62,017 nucleotides of DNA from Chitinophagaceae bacterium (GTDB lineage: Bacteria; Bacteroidota; Bacteroidia; Chitinophagales; Chitinophagaceae), in contig CANBSH010000007.1 of the NCBI GenBank assembly GCA_947372105.1, positions 1 to 62,017 of the forward strand, written 5' to 3'. Position numbers and translations under genes: made by a program. Below, piece after piece: positions 1 through 8,268 of the stretch; positions within the stretch are counted from its first letter, which is position 1, and each line of letters opens with the position of its first letter. A model generated the notes under the pieces. The model saw only the letters and a program-made list of their open reading frames with translations. It did not search any database and had not been told where the DNA came from.

Positions 1-2341
1 AAGCCAATGCAGGATCTCCTAATAAATTAAATTTAAAAGCATTCAAATGATCTCCCCCTTTTTTCCAATGACTCATTTTCGCATATCGCAAAGAGGATCC
101 AATGGTTTTATAATTACCTAATGAATCAGGGACTAACAACTGCTGAATGTATTCGTTATTAATTTCTTTATTAATGTATGCGAATACTAATCTACTTGCT
201 GCCACTAATCCAATGATTCCTTTTTTGTTTTTCAATAAAGCATCCTGTCCTATAGGTTGTAATTGAGGTTGATCAAAAGGAGCAAAATCACAGGAGGCCG
301 TAATCATCAAGGGTAGCTTATCTGCATTATCCCATTGCCGAATATCTTCCTGCGTGATGACCGCTTCTTCGGCCAATCGAGTATAATTTCCATGGCCTGT
401 ATAGTTTAATAATAAGCTGCCATTATTCATCATTTGTTTCAATGCAGTGTTCACTAAAGGATAGGTATTGCCCCCTGCGGAATTGACCGCAGGAAATAAA
501 TCCAAATATAATTTTTTAGAATTCCATTGAGGTTGTTTCAACTTTAAGCCATAAATAATTTCTTCTGCATGTTGTATGTGTAAATTGTAATCACCATCAT
601 CTGCCACCCAAGTAATCTGATTGCGCCAGGATCCCAAATTTTTCCCTGTTTGATATTGTATCAATTTACGCACTGCGGTATCCGCTTCTGCCATCGTTCT
701 CGCAGGAATACGACCTATTGATAAAGCTAAATTTTGAATTGAGTTAGGAAAATTAATATCATCATTGTCAGTAATAATTGCAAAAAAATCATCCGAGGTA
801 TAACTCGATAAAATAGAATTAGAAGCTTCGCTTTCGTAAGCAGGTATTTGAAATTGATGATTTACTTTTTTGAGATCAAAATTTCCCATACCCCATAATA
901 ATAAATATTGAGGTGGATTTATTTTGTTTTTAGCAGCTTGTTGAAATATATATTTAACGTAATTACGAATAGCGATGGGAGTGGGTTGCCCTCCCCCAAA
1001 TTCATTAAAAACTCTTGTACTAGATGTGGTAAAGGTTTTGAAACCATGTGCGATGTTATGAAATTTAGCTAAGCTATCTGCATAGGGGAGATAATTGCTG
1101 GCACTAATTATGATGTAGTCTGCAGCAGGCGTATTTAATAAAGAAGGATAATCTACCGTTAGTATTTCGGATAGATTAGGTATTTCGAAGGCCTGTTGTT
1201 TTAAAGCAAAAAATTCATGTAAAGTATCCCCAGATTGCTGAATGATAGCATTGGTATTTTGTAGTTGAACTCCTAATTCGATGGGCGTTTCGGGGTAGGT
1301 AACATCCCATATTTTTACACTCGCATCGGCATTCCCAATTTGGTATTGCAAATTTTTGCCCACACCCCCCACTTCTGCATTTCTAAACCCAAAAGTTTTA
1401 TTAGAGTTGAAATTAATTTTACGATTAAACTCCATTTGAATTTGATCTATCCACCCTGTGGCACTTAAATTATTATTTGAAAAAGAAATTCCTAATACCG
1501 CAGTACTTAAATTAGTACTCTGTAAACTGGATCCTACAACAATTTGAAAAGTGTCTTTTACAATATTGAAAGCATCATCATAAACAAATCCAGAAATAGC
1601 AGGTACTGAGGTTGATTTTTGCAGCACATCATTCACCCTTAATTCAAAATTGGAAGGAAATTGTGTAGCTGCTGCCGCATATTTCAAGGACCATTTTACG
1701 GAAGCCCCTAAAAGCAATCCCTCTAAATTTAAATTAAAATTTACTTTAGGCGACTTTCCTAAGCCAGCTCCCATGGGGGCTCCTACCCAAAGCTTTCCCG
1801 TATTTAAAATGTTTAGAGAATCTTTTTCAATTAAAATACGTTCCTGCATATCATCTACATGCTGCACGGACAGGAAGTTATTATTTACTTTTTGAATTCT
1901 TTTGCCGTCTTTTCCTAAAGTGAAAAAATAATAAACCGAATCACCCAACGCTGGTTTGGATGGCTGATATCTGTTATTGCTAGCATCCCATTTCCAACCC
2001 ACTGCCCCTTCACTATAAAATAAAAAATAATCTTGGGCGTCCAATTGACCATCTCCCCCATCTAGAATTTGAATGGCATTTTCATATAACCCCACTGGCT
2101 GATTAGGGGTATTTCTTTCCACTAAAAACGCATTATTAAAATTAAATAATTGTAATTGGCTACTACTAATAGGCAACGAAAACCCCCATGATTTTAGTTG
2201 CGCCCCTGTGACCTGATAAATGCCTTGTTTAGACACCGCCAATTTGGCCCATTTTCCATTGGAAAGGGCCACCGATTGTGCATTTAATTGCGTGGCAGAA
2301 ATGAACAAAAACGTTAAAAAAAATAAGGCACCCCATCTCAT
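1..2341 (-). CDS. porU: PorU-like type IX secretion sortase (C25 peptidase), 3' end cut by window edge
   Basis: Gingipain-like cysteine peptidase of the type IX secretion system. PorU works at the outer membrane, removing C-terminal sorting domains from cargo and attaching the cargo to A-LPS. The start is the ATG at 2341; residues 1-22 form a signal peptide ending Leu-Asn-Ala-Gln. About 780 residues are visible, against a family length of roughly 1100-1300, so the C-terminal part lies outside the window. Both catalytic residues of the C25 family are present: His650 in NYTGHGN and Cys684 in TASCDFAPFD. It diverges from a gldJ-like gene, and porU-gldJ linkage is known in Flavobacterium. A near-match to the -7 box (TAATTTTA) lies at 2346-2353 on the minus strand. 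PorV, often next to PorU, would be off the left edge. Confidence 0.9.
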   Translation of the reverse strand, partial: MRWGALFFLTFLFISATQLNAQSVALSNGKWAKLAVSKQGIYQVTGAQLKSWGFSLPISSSQLQLFNFNNAFLVERNTPNQPVGLYENAIQILDGGDGQLDAQDYFLFYSEGAVGWKWDASNNRYQPSKPALGDSVYYFFTLGKDGKRIQKVNNNFLSVQHVDDMQERILIEKDSLNILNTGKLWVGAPMGAGLGKSPKVNFNLNLEGLLLGASVKWSLKYAAAATQFPSNFELRVNDVLQKSTSVPAISGFVYDDAFNIVKDTFQIVVGSSLQSTNLSTAVLGISFSNNNLSATGWIDQIQMEFNRKINFNSNKTFGFRNAEVGGVGKNLQYQIGNADASVKIWDVTYPETPIELGVQLQNTNAIIQQSGDTLHEFFALKQQAFEIPNLSEILTVDYPSLLNTPAADYIIISASNYLPYADSLAKFHNIAHGFKTFTTSSTRVFNEFGGGQPTPIAIRNYVKYIFQQAAKNKINPPQYLLLWGMGNFDLKKVNHQFQIPAYESEASNSILSSYTSDDFFAIITDNDDINFPNSIQNLALSIGRIPARTMAEADTAVRKLIQYQTGKNLGSWRNQITWVADDGDYNLHIQHAEEIIYGLKLKQPQWNSKKLYLDLFPAVNSAGGNTYPLVNTALKQMMNNGSLLLNYTGHGNYTRLAEEAVITQEDIRQWDNADKLPLMITASCDFAPFDQPQLQPIGQDALLKNKKGIIGLVAASRLVFAYINKEINNEYIQQLLVPDSLGNYKTIGSSLRYAKMSHWKKGGDHLNAFKFNLLGDPALA

Positions 2342-2454
2342 GAGCTAAAATTAAGCTTTTACTAACATAAGAATGTAGTTGCATATGAATAAAATGAAGA
2401 AAAACTAGTTATATTCGCGATATATTTTATTACCTATTTGTTCAAATATTTACT

Positions 2455-3963
2455 ATGAATTTTATAAATAGTATTTTACTGTTTTTCGCTCTTTTGATCA
2501 TCGGCCCTGCTGTGTTGCAAAAAACCGAAAATCAATCTTTTAAAACCATCACGACTGGGTTATTAGCTGACAGCAAAAATGATCCTTATGTAGGCATGAC
2601 TCGTATTCAAGGAGGAACTTTTGCGATGGGGATCAACCAAGAAGATGTTATTGGAGATTGGAACAATCGATTAAGAAGAGTCACAGTAAGTTCTTTTTAC
2701 ATTGACCAAGCAGAAGTGAGCAATAGACAATACAAAGAATATTTACATTGGTTGGAAAAAGTGTACCTCCCTACGAACCAAGATTCGATTGTTTTACAAG
2801 CACGTCCCGACACTTTGGTTTGGAGAAGTGAATTGGCATTTAATGAACCTATGGTAGAAGCTTATTTTAGACACCCTTCTTTTAATGATTACCCTGTAGT
2901 GGGTGTTTCATGGAATCAAGCCAATGATTATTGCAGATGGAGAACCGATCGCGCGAATGAAGGGGTCTTAACTAAAATGGGATTTATTGATCCAAAAAAT
3001 CCTGAAAACAAAGCCTTAGGTGCTAATAACTTTAATAAAGAGGCCTATTTAAGCGAAGAATATAATGCGCAACCGACTGCTAAAATAAAAAATAAAAAAC
3101 CTGCAAAGGGACAAGAAGCACCTAAGTTAAGAGTGAGCTTTGAAGACGGTGTATTGACTGCAGACTATCGTTTACCTACAGAAGCAGAATGGGAATACGC
3201 TGCTAAAACAAGTTTAATGAGCAATAATTCACTTATTGAATCTTTTAAAAATGGAGTGAACGCTAAAAATAAAAATGCACAACTTACCTCATCTGATCTT
3301 CCTTTTCCTTGGAGCGGAAGCGGTAATAATAATATTAGAGAAACTAAAAAAGGAAAAGGCCAAGGATTATTTGTTGCCAATTTTAAAAACAGCAGCGGTG
3401 ATTACACAGGCATGACAGGCTATCTAAATGATGGAAGTGGATTCCCTGGCAAAGTGAACAATCACTTACAAAATCCAAGTTTACATTTATATAATTTTGC
3501 AGGGAATGTGAATGAGTGGGTAGCAGATATTTACCGCCCAATGAACACTATGGATATGGATGATTTTAACCCTTACCGTGGCAATGTATTTCAGTCGGTA
3601 GATACTAAATTACCCAAAGGGAGTCGACGTGATGCCAAAGGACGTATCATTAAAGTGATAGAATCAGATTCTGCTATCAAAACAAGAAACTACGATCATG
3701 CTGATGCAATCAATGCATTAGATGGTGATGATAATAATAATTCTAGTTACGAATCAGGTATGAATACCTTGATCTCTAATAAATCTAGAGTGTATAAAGG
3801 AGGTAGCTGGAAAGATCGTCCTTATTGGTTAAACCCTGGTACGCGTCGTTTCATGGATCAAGATAAATCATCTAGCACTATTGGTTTTAGATGTGCCATG
3901 TCTGCATTTTTTGAAACACCTGTAAAATCTGGTTTATTTGGTTTGGGTAAAAAAAATAAATAA
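2455..3963 (+). CDS. gldJ: GldJ-like SUMF1-domain gliding/T9SS protein
   Basis: 502-residue protein of the formylglycine-generating-enzyme fold as used by GldJ and GldK, which are structural or stabilising parts of the gliding/type IX machinery rather than enzymes. Residues 1-22 are a hydrophobic export signal. SUMF1 landmarks are GVSWNQANDYCRW, RLPTEAEWEYAA, NFAGNVNEWVADIYRP, VYKGGSW and the final GFRCAM. The pairing with divergent porU favours GldJ over GldK, and no gldL/M/N follow. Oddly, the N-terminus has no cysteine, so the usual lipobox of GldJ/K is missing; no alternative upstream in-frame start exists before a stop at 2395. ispF follows after 5 bp, so the genes are probably co-transcribed. 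GldJ versus GldK is inferred from context. Confidence 0.78.
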   Translation: MNFINSILLFFALLIIGPAVLQKTENQSFKTITTGLLADSKNDPYVGMTRIQGGTFAMGINQEDVIGDWNNRLRRVTVSSFYIDQAEVSNRQYKEYLHWLEKVYLPTNQDSIVLQARPDTLVWRSELAFNEPMVEAYFRHPSFNDYPVVGVSWNQANDYCRWRTDRANEGVLTKMGFIDPKNPENKALGANNFNKEAYLSEEYNAQPTAKIKNKKPAKGQEAPKLRVSFEDGVLTADYRLPTEAEWEYAAKTSLMSNNSLIESFKNGVNAKNKNAQLTSSDLPFPWSGSGNNNIRETKKGKGQGLFVANFKNSSGDYTGMTGYLNDGSGFPGKVNNHLQNPSLHLYNFAGNVNEWVADIYRPMNTMDMDDFNPYRGNVFQSVDTKLPKGSRRDAKGRIIKVIESDSAIKTRNYDHADAINALDGDDNNNSSYESGMNTLISNKSRVYKGGSWKDRPYWLNPGTRRFMDQDKSSSTIGFRCAMSAFFETPVKSGLFGLGKKNK

Positions 3964-3968
3964 GCTTC

Positions 3969-4448
3969 ATGAATATTCGCATTGGATCAGGCATTGACTT
4001 TCACCAACTAGTGGTCGGCCGTGATCTTTGGATTGGTGGTATTCTAATTCCACATACAAAAGGAGCCCTGGGGCATAGCGACGCCGATGTTTTATTACAT
4101 GCTATTTGTGATGCCCTATTAGGTGCTTTAAGTTTAGGAGATATTGGCACACACTTTCCCGATAACGATGCTACTTATAAAAATATTGACAGTAAAATTT
4201 TACTAAAAAGAACATTGGATTTAATTACTGCTAAAGGCTACTATGTTGTAAATATAGATTCCACTTTGTGTTTAGAGTCCCCTAAAATAAAACCTTATGT
4301 GATTTCAATGCAACAATGTATTGCAACTATTTTGGGGATTGCAGAAGATGCAGTTTCCATTAAAGCCACCACCACCGAGACTATGGGATTCACAGGTCGC
4401 GAAGAAGGTTTAGTCGCAATGGCCACTTGCTTATTGGCGAAAAAATAA
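3969..4448 (+). CDS. ispF: 2-C-methyl-D-erythritol 2,4-cyclodiphosphate synthase
   Basis: Fifth enzyme of the MEP (non-mevalonate) isoprenoid pathway, converting CDP-ME 2-phosphate to MEcPP and CMP in the cytoplasm. At 159 residues it has the usual length. Metal ligands are Asp10 and His12 (GSGIDFHQL) and His44 (LLHAICDAL), and the family stretch HSDADV is present. The C-terminal TTTETMGFTGREEGL matches the substrate-binding end of IspF. It begins 5 bp after gldJ, and the downstream murF ATG lies 23 bp beyond its stop, suggesting one operon. Isoprenoid supply feeds undecaprenyl phosphate, which fits the envelope genes beside it. Confidence 0.96.
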   Translation: MNIRIGSGIDFHQLVVGRDLWIGGILIPHTKGALGHSDADVLLHAICDALLGALSLGDIGTHFPDNDATYKNIDSKILLKRTLDLITAKGYYVVNIDSTLCLESPKIKPYVISMQQCIATILGIAEDAVSIKATTTETMGFTGREEGLVAMATCLLAKK

Positions 4449-4471
4449 TTTGCTCATTAAATATTATAAGT

Positions 4472-5767
4472 ATGTCGTATTACTCCATAGAAGATTTATA
4501 CAAGATATACTTACAACATCCACAAGTACAAACCGATACCCGTAAACTCAAAACAGATGATTTATATTTTGCATTAAAAGGACCTCATTTCAATGGCAAC
4601 CTTTTTGCGGTTGCTGCGTTAGAAGCGGGTGCCAGCTTCGCTATTGTGGACGAACCTATTCCAAATAGTTCCTCTTTTGAAAATAAAATCATTCAAGTAG
4701 ATAATGTGTTAAGCACATTACAAGCGTTGGCAAAACATCATCGTCAACAATTTCAAATTCCATTTATTGCTATCACGGGAAGCAATGGAAAAACAACTAC
4801 AAAGGAATTAGTGTCTGCCGTTTTATCAAGTCATTTTATTACTTATACAACGCAAGGAAATTTAAATAATCATATTGGCGTTCCTTTAACTTTATTAAGC
4901 ATTCAATCAGATGCTCAAATGGCTGTGATTGAAATGGGCGCGAATCATTTGTATGAAATTAAAAGTTATTGCGAATACACCCTTCCTAATTATGGCCTGA
5001 TTAATAATTGTGGTAAAGCACATCTAGAAGGTTTTGGTTCTTTGGAAGGCGTCAGAAAAGGGAAAGGAGAATTATATGATTTTATTAAAGCTCATCATGG
5101 CATTTTATTTTTAAATGCCGATTATGATTATCTAGTTCAAATGAGCGAAGGGGCCAATACCATTATTAGTTATGGCCATGAAAAAGGAGACTTAACAGGA
5201 TTAGCCGTTTCACAAATAGGAATGCTTAGGGTAAATTTGACTAAAGGTTGCAATATTGATTTCGTGCAAACACAATTAGTAGGTGATTATAATTTACCCA
5301 ATGTATTAGCTGCCATATGCATCGGGCTTTATTTCAAAGTACCCGAAGCAAAAATAAAAGCAGCTATTGAAAATTATACTCCCAATAATAGCCGAAGTCA
5401 ATTGGTGAAATGGAATGATAATGATGTGATTTTGGATGCCTATAATGCGAATCCTAGTAGTATGAAAGTGGCCATTGACAATTTCGCGAACATCCCTTCT
5501 ACTCAAAAAATTATTTGCTTAGGAGGTATGAAGGAATTAGGTGCGGACAGTATGCAAGAACATCAAGACTTAATTGATTACTTGCAAAAATTTGAATGGA
5601 AGCAAGTAATATTAGTAGGTGGAGATTTTAAAGGCTGCTCCCACCCCTTTTTATACTTTGACCAAACAGAAGAAGCTCAAAAATGGCTTTTAGAACAACA
5701 ATTTCAGCAACATCACATTTTAATTAAAGGCTCCAGAGGCATACAGATGGAAAAGATAATTTCTTAG
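4472..5767 (+). CDS. murF: UDP-N-acetylmuramoyl-tripeptide--D-alanyl-D-alanine ligase
   Basis: Mur ligase that adds D-Ala-D-Ala to UDP-MurNAc-tripeptide, the last cytoplasmic step of peptidoglycan precursor synthesis. 431 residues from the ATG at 4472. I prefer this over an in-frame ATG at 4427, which would overlap ispF by 22 bp and add a non-homologous N-terminus. The ATP-binding loop GSNGKTTT is at about residues 103-110. The Mur central-domain stretches NNHIGVPLTLL and EMGANHLYEI follow, and DAYNANPSSM marks the start of the C-terminal domain. 431 residues is slightly short but normal for Bacteroidota. Confidence 0.95.
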   Translation: MSYYSIEDLYKIYLQHPQVQTDTRKLKTDDLYFALKGPHFNGNLFAVAALEAGASFAIVDEPIPNSSSFENKIIQVDNVLSTLQALAKHHRQQFQIPFIAITGSNGKTTTKELVSAVLSSHFITYTTQGNLNNHIGVPLTLLSIQSDAQMAVIEMGANHLYEIKSYCEYTLPNYGLINNCGKAHLEGFGSLEGVRKGKGELYDFIKAHHGILFLNADYDYLVQMSEGANTIISYGHEKGDLTGLAVSQIGMLRVNLTKGCNIDFVQTQLVGDYNLPNVLAAICIGLYFKVPEAKIKAAIENYTPNNSRSQLVKWNDNDVILDAYNANPSSMKVAIDNFANIPSTQKIICLGGMKELGADSMQEHQDLIDYLQKFEWKQVILVGGDFKGCSHPFLYFDQTEEAQKWLLEQQFQQHHILIKGSRGIQMEKIIS

Positions 5768-5780
5768 CATTTTTTTTAAA

Positions 5781-5788
5781 TATCTTTG
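5781..5788 (+). promoter_or_regulatory. Bacteroidota -7 box TATCTTTG for the DUF983 gene
   Basis: Perfect match to TAnnTTTG, the -7 element of Bacteroidota sigma-ABfr promoters. It ends only 4 bases before the ATG at 5793, so the transcript is expected to be leaderless or nearly so. No clear -33 TTTG is seen at the usual spacing. Confidence 0.6.
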
Positions 5789-5792
5789 CACC

Positions 5793-6236
5793 ATGAAAAA
5801 CTCTTACCTGTGGAGTACCTTAACCAATAAGTGTCCAAGATGTAGACAAGGAAATTTATTTGTTTCCAATAATCCCTACGATTTATCAAATATCACTAAA
5901 ATGAATGAACGTTGCCCCGTTTGTGGTCAACCTACTGAAATTGAAGTTGGATTTTATTATGGCACAGGGTATGTTAGTTATGCACTTACTGTTGCTTATT
6001 TTGTTTCTACTTTTGTTGCATGGAAAGTATTGATTGGAATGACTTTTGATTTAGATGATAATAGAATATTTTATTGGATGGTTACTGCTATTGTTTTACT
6101 TCTTTTTATGCAACCTCTGTTAATGCGATTGTCCAGATCCATTTGGTTAGGCTGGTTTGTATCTTATCATAAAAATTGGAAAGAAGATCCATTGGAATAC
6201 AACGAAAGAATGGACGAGAATAGAAAAGAAATTTAA
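5793..6236 (+). CDS. DUF983 zinc-ribbon membrane protein
   Basis: 147-residue member of the DUF983 family, of unknown function. Two CxxC knuckles (Cys14/Cys17 and Cys41/Cys44) form a probable zinc ribbon on the cytoplasmic side. They are followed by the family stretch VGFYYGTGYVSYAL and two membrane segments near residues 54-80 and 91-112. The start is fixed by a promoter box ending 4 bp upstream. It follows murF by 25 bp but has its own promoter. Confidence 0.85.
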   Translation: MKNSYLWSTLTNKCPRCRQGNLFVSNNPYDLSNITKMNERCPVCGQPTEIEVGFYYGTGYVSYALTVAYFVSTFVAWKVLIGMTFDLDDNRIFYWMVTAIVLLLFMQPLLMRLSRSIWLGWFVSYHKNWKEDPLEYNERMDENRKEI

Positions 6237-6245
6237 AAACAGGTC

Positions 6246-6307
6246 GCGCTGCGCGCCTTAGTTTTTTATTCATTCGCTTCGTCATTAAAGCAAGCTTTAT
6301 GACTCGC
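6246..6307. repeat. 62-bp intergenic direct repeat, copy 1
   Basis: A 62-bp unit that recurs at 6395-6456 with a single mismatch (its 15th base). It starts with a GC-rich run and contains the imperfect palindrome GTCATTAAAGC-AA-GCTTTATGAC at 6281-6303. The rest of the 6237-6510 gap holds no plausible gene; between the copies I see only short GC-rich sequence. Confidence 0.85.
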
Positions 6308-6394
6308 TTCGATCACACGATTGCCGTCGTTTCACTCCGGCTTCCCGTGTGGGGGAGCTAAAAGAAATCAATGACTTTTTACAATACAACCACG

Positions 6395-6456
6395 GCGCTG
6401 CGCGCCTTCGTTTTTTATTCATTCGCTTCGTCATTAAAGCAAGCTTTATGACTCGC
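6395..6456. repeat. 62-bp intergenic direct repeat, copy 2
   Basis: Second copy of the unit at 6246-6307. It lies inside an outer perfect 11-bp inverted repeat (6383-6393 and 6488-6498), whose right arm is part of the terminator hairpin that follows tRNA-Ser. This arrangement looks like insertion or duplication next to the tRNA terminator. Confidence 0.85.
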
Positions 6457-6461
6457 GCCTA

Positions 6462-6493
6462 AATAAAAAACCACCCCGTGTTCCGGGGTGGTT
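6462..6493 (-). terminator. Rho-independent terminator after tRNA-Ser
   Basis: On the minus strand, a perfect 10-bp stem (AACCACCCCG/CGGGGTGGTT, arms 6484-6493 and 6469-6478) with a 5-base loop is followed by a T-rich run. It lies 17 bases downstream of the tRNA-Ser 3' end. Confidence 0.85.
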
Positions 6494-6510
6494 GTATTGA
6501 TTTTCTTTTG

Positions 6511-6595
6511 CAGAGAGGAAGGGATTCGAACCCCCGATACGTTGCCGTATACACGCTTTCCAAGCGTGCTCCTTAAACCACTCGGACACCTCTCT
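6511..6595 (-). tRNA. tRNA-Ser(GGA)
   Basis: 85-nt class II tRNA. The acceptor stem AGAGAGG pairs with CCTCTCT; the anticodon arm CACGC-TTGGAAA-GCGTG gives anticodon GGA. A variable arm of serine type and the T-loop TTCGAAT are present. CCA is not encoded: the three bases after the discriminator read CAA. A -7 box lies 9 bp upstream and a strong terminator lies downstream, so it is transcribed alone. Confidence 0.97.
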
Positions 6596-6604
6596 AAAGG
6601 GTGG

Positions 6605-6612
6605 CAAAGATA
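6605..6612 (-). promoter_or_regulatory. -7 box TATCTTTG for tRNA-Ser
   Basis: Minus-strand TAnnTTTG match, 9 bp upstream of the mature tRNA 5' end. The tRNA-Leu gene has the same arrangement (10 bp), supporting function. Confidence 0.65.
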
Positions 6613-6639
6613 AATAATTAATTGGGTTATCCTTTGTTT

Positions 6640-7407
6640 TTATAATTTAAAAATGCCCTCTGCATTGCGGGTAGTCATCTCACTGACTTCATGTAATGGC
6701 ATATTTTTTATGTCTGCTAATTTTTTAGCAACTTCTATCATATAAGAAGGTTCATTTAGTTTGCCTCTATAAGGAACTGGCGATAAATAAGGTGCATCTG
6801 TTTCCAACACAAGCCATTCCATAGGTATGTCTTTAATAGCTTCTGCGACTCCTGCATTTTTATAAGTTAACACACCACCTAGTCCTAAATGAAAACCCAT
6901 TTCAATAATTTGTTGAGCAGATTCTTTACTGCCACTAAAGCAATGAAAAATTCCACGTAATCCTTTTTGCGCAAAAGGTTTCACCGCTTCTATAGTTTCT
7001 CCCATGGCATTTCGAGTATGAATACAAATGGGTAAATCATAATCCAATGCCCATTGCATTTGCAATTTGAAAGCTTCTTGTTGTTGCGCAACAAAGGTTT
7101 TATCCCAATAAAAATCTAACCCTATCTCTCCTATGGCACAAAATTTTCTTTGGGCCAACCATTGTTCTACTAATTTTAATTCTGCTTGATAATTTTCTTT
7201 AACATAACAAGGATGCAATCCCATCATGGCGATACATAGTTGAGGATATTTCGTTTCTAAATCCAGCATAGCATCCACGCAAGAACTATCTATCGCTGGC
7301 ATATATATTTTATCTATTCCTTCCAATTGTGCACGACGAACTACCCCTTCTAGGTCAGGCTTTAGTTCTTCCGAATAAACATGTGCATGTGTGTCTATCC
7401 ACCTCAT
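6640..7407 (-). CDS. TatD family metal-dependent hydrolase
   Basis: 255-residue TIM-barrel hydrolase of the TatD/YcfH family; characterised members are Mg-dependent 3'-5' DNases or D-aminoacyl-tRNA deacylases. Metal and active-site motifs in order are DTHAHVY (His7, His9), GEIGLDFYWD, CIHTRNA, FHCFSGS and ETDAPYLSP. Full length, cytoplasmic. It is transcribed toward tRNA-Ser, with 44 bp between the gene and the tRNA. The upstream gap (7408-7580) shows no gene and no clear promoter box. The exact substrate cannot be read from sequence. Confidence 0.93.
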   Translation of the reverse strand: MRWIDTHAHVYSEELKPDLEGVVRRAQLEGIDKIYMPAIDSSCVDAMLDLETKYPQLCIAMMGLHPCYVKENYQAELKLVEQWLAQRKFCAIGEIGLDFYWDKTFVAQQQEAFKLQMQWALDYDLPICIHTRNAMGETIEAVKPFAQKGLRGIFHCFSGSKESAQQIIEMGFHLGLGGVLTYKNAGVAEAIKDIPMEWLVLETDAPYLSPVPYRGKLNEPSYMIEVAKKLADIKNMPLHEVSEMTTRNAEGIFKL

Positions 7408-7580
7408 TATTAAGCAGTTTTAATACAAAACAAGTGTTTTTTTGGTTACCAACATACTAAAAACACAATTTTACTCGTTTAAGTGATTGACAAGGCACTA
7501 ACCATTGTCTCCCATCTAATAAACTTTGTTTTTTATAGGGTACGGATTATACCGGCTGAGGTTTCTACCTTGGCCTTTTT

Positions 7581-8207
7581 TTATGCTGGCAACAAAGCCA
7601 TTTCGTAGCCATTTTCATGAAAATATTGAAGCACTTTAGGCAAAGCGATTTGTAATCTATCCCAAGCTTTGGCACTATCATGAAATACAATGATGGAACC
7701 GGGTCGGCTATGTTGAATCACATAATTAGCACATTGATCTCCATGAAGTGAAATATCAAAATCGGCACTTAATACGTCCCACATTATAATTTGCTGAGGC
7801 AATTCAGCGTGTTTTTTAATAGCTCGAATTTGACTTGATTTAATTCTTCCATAAGGAGGTCTAAATAAATTAGATACTATTAAACTAGCGGCACTTTTAA
7901 TATTATCTATATAATTAGTATCCTCTGTTTTCCAACCATTCAAATGATCATAAGTATGATTACCTACCGCATGCCCTTCTGTAATAATGGACTCATATAT
8001 TTGAGCATATGAAAGTACATTTTTACCAATGCAAAAAAACGTTCCTTTCGCATTGTATTTTTTTAATTGCGCTAAAACAAAGGGAGTCACTTCGGGATGT
8101 GGGCCATCATCAAAAGTCAAGTATACCACCTTTCGAGAACCTGGTATTTTCCAAATTCCGCTAGGATAAATCCACTTCAACCAAAAAGGTGTTTTGACCA
8201 AATACAT
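7581..8207 (-). CDS. NodB-type polysaccharide deacetylase
   Basis: 208-residue NodB-homology carbohydrate esterase (CE4). Motifs are TFDDGPHPE (residues 31-38, with the metal-binding Asp pair), FRPPYGR, MWDVLSADFD and the His motif VFHDSAK. Likely substrates are N-acetylated glycans such as peptidoglycan, but none can be assigned. There is no cleavable signal peptide, only a short aromatic N-terminus, so location is unclear. I chose ATG 8207 because the alternative TTG at 8213 lies inside the -7 box TATCTTTG (8211-8218). Only 3 bases then separate the box from the ATG, implying a leaderless mRNA. It diverges from gltX. Confidence 0.9.
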   Translation of the reverse strand: MYLVKTPFWLKWIYPSGIWKIPGSRKVVYLTFDDGPHPEVTPFVLAQLKKYNAKGTFFCIGKNVLSYAQIYESIITEGHAVGNHTYDHLNGWKTEDTNYIDNIKSAASLIVSNLFRPPYGRIKSSQIRAIKKHAELPQQIIMWDVLSADFDISLHGDQCANYVIQHSRPGSIIVFHDSAKAWDRLQIALPKVLQYFHENGYEMALLPA

Positions 8208-8210
8208 ACA

Positions 8211-8252
8211 CAAAGATAAATAGTTCTTTTGCCCAATTGAATATTATCTTTG
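8211..8252. promoter_or_regulatory. Divergent promoters: deacetylase (minus) and gltX (plus)
   Basis: Two TATCTTTG boxes face away from each other, at 8211-8218 (minus) and 8245-8252 (plus). With flanking bases they form a perfect 9-bp inverted repeat. They end 3 bp and 16 bp from the two ATG codons. Confidence 0.65.
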
Positions 8253-8268
8253 TATAAACAAATAATAC

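Noticed and set aside
1650..1895. 81-codon ORF antisense to porU
   Set aside because: Lies inside porU, whose reading frame carries both catalytic motifs.
6383..6498. CRISPR-like repeats near tRNA-Ser
   Set aside because: Only two copies, spaced 149 bp apart start to start, with no further spacer-repeat units and no cas genes.
6511..6595. tRNA-Ser as an integration (att) site
   Set aside because: No duplicate of the tRNA 3' end, no integrase and no island genes are seen nearby.
7408..7580. Possible gene or small RNA in the gap between tatD and the deacetylase
   Set aside because: No reading frame with a start and sensible composition, and no stable hairpin with a T run; I see nothing supportable here.
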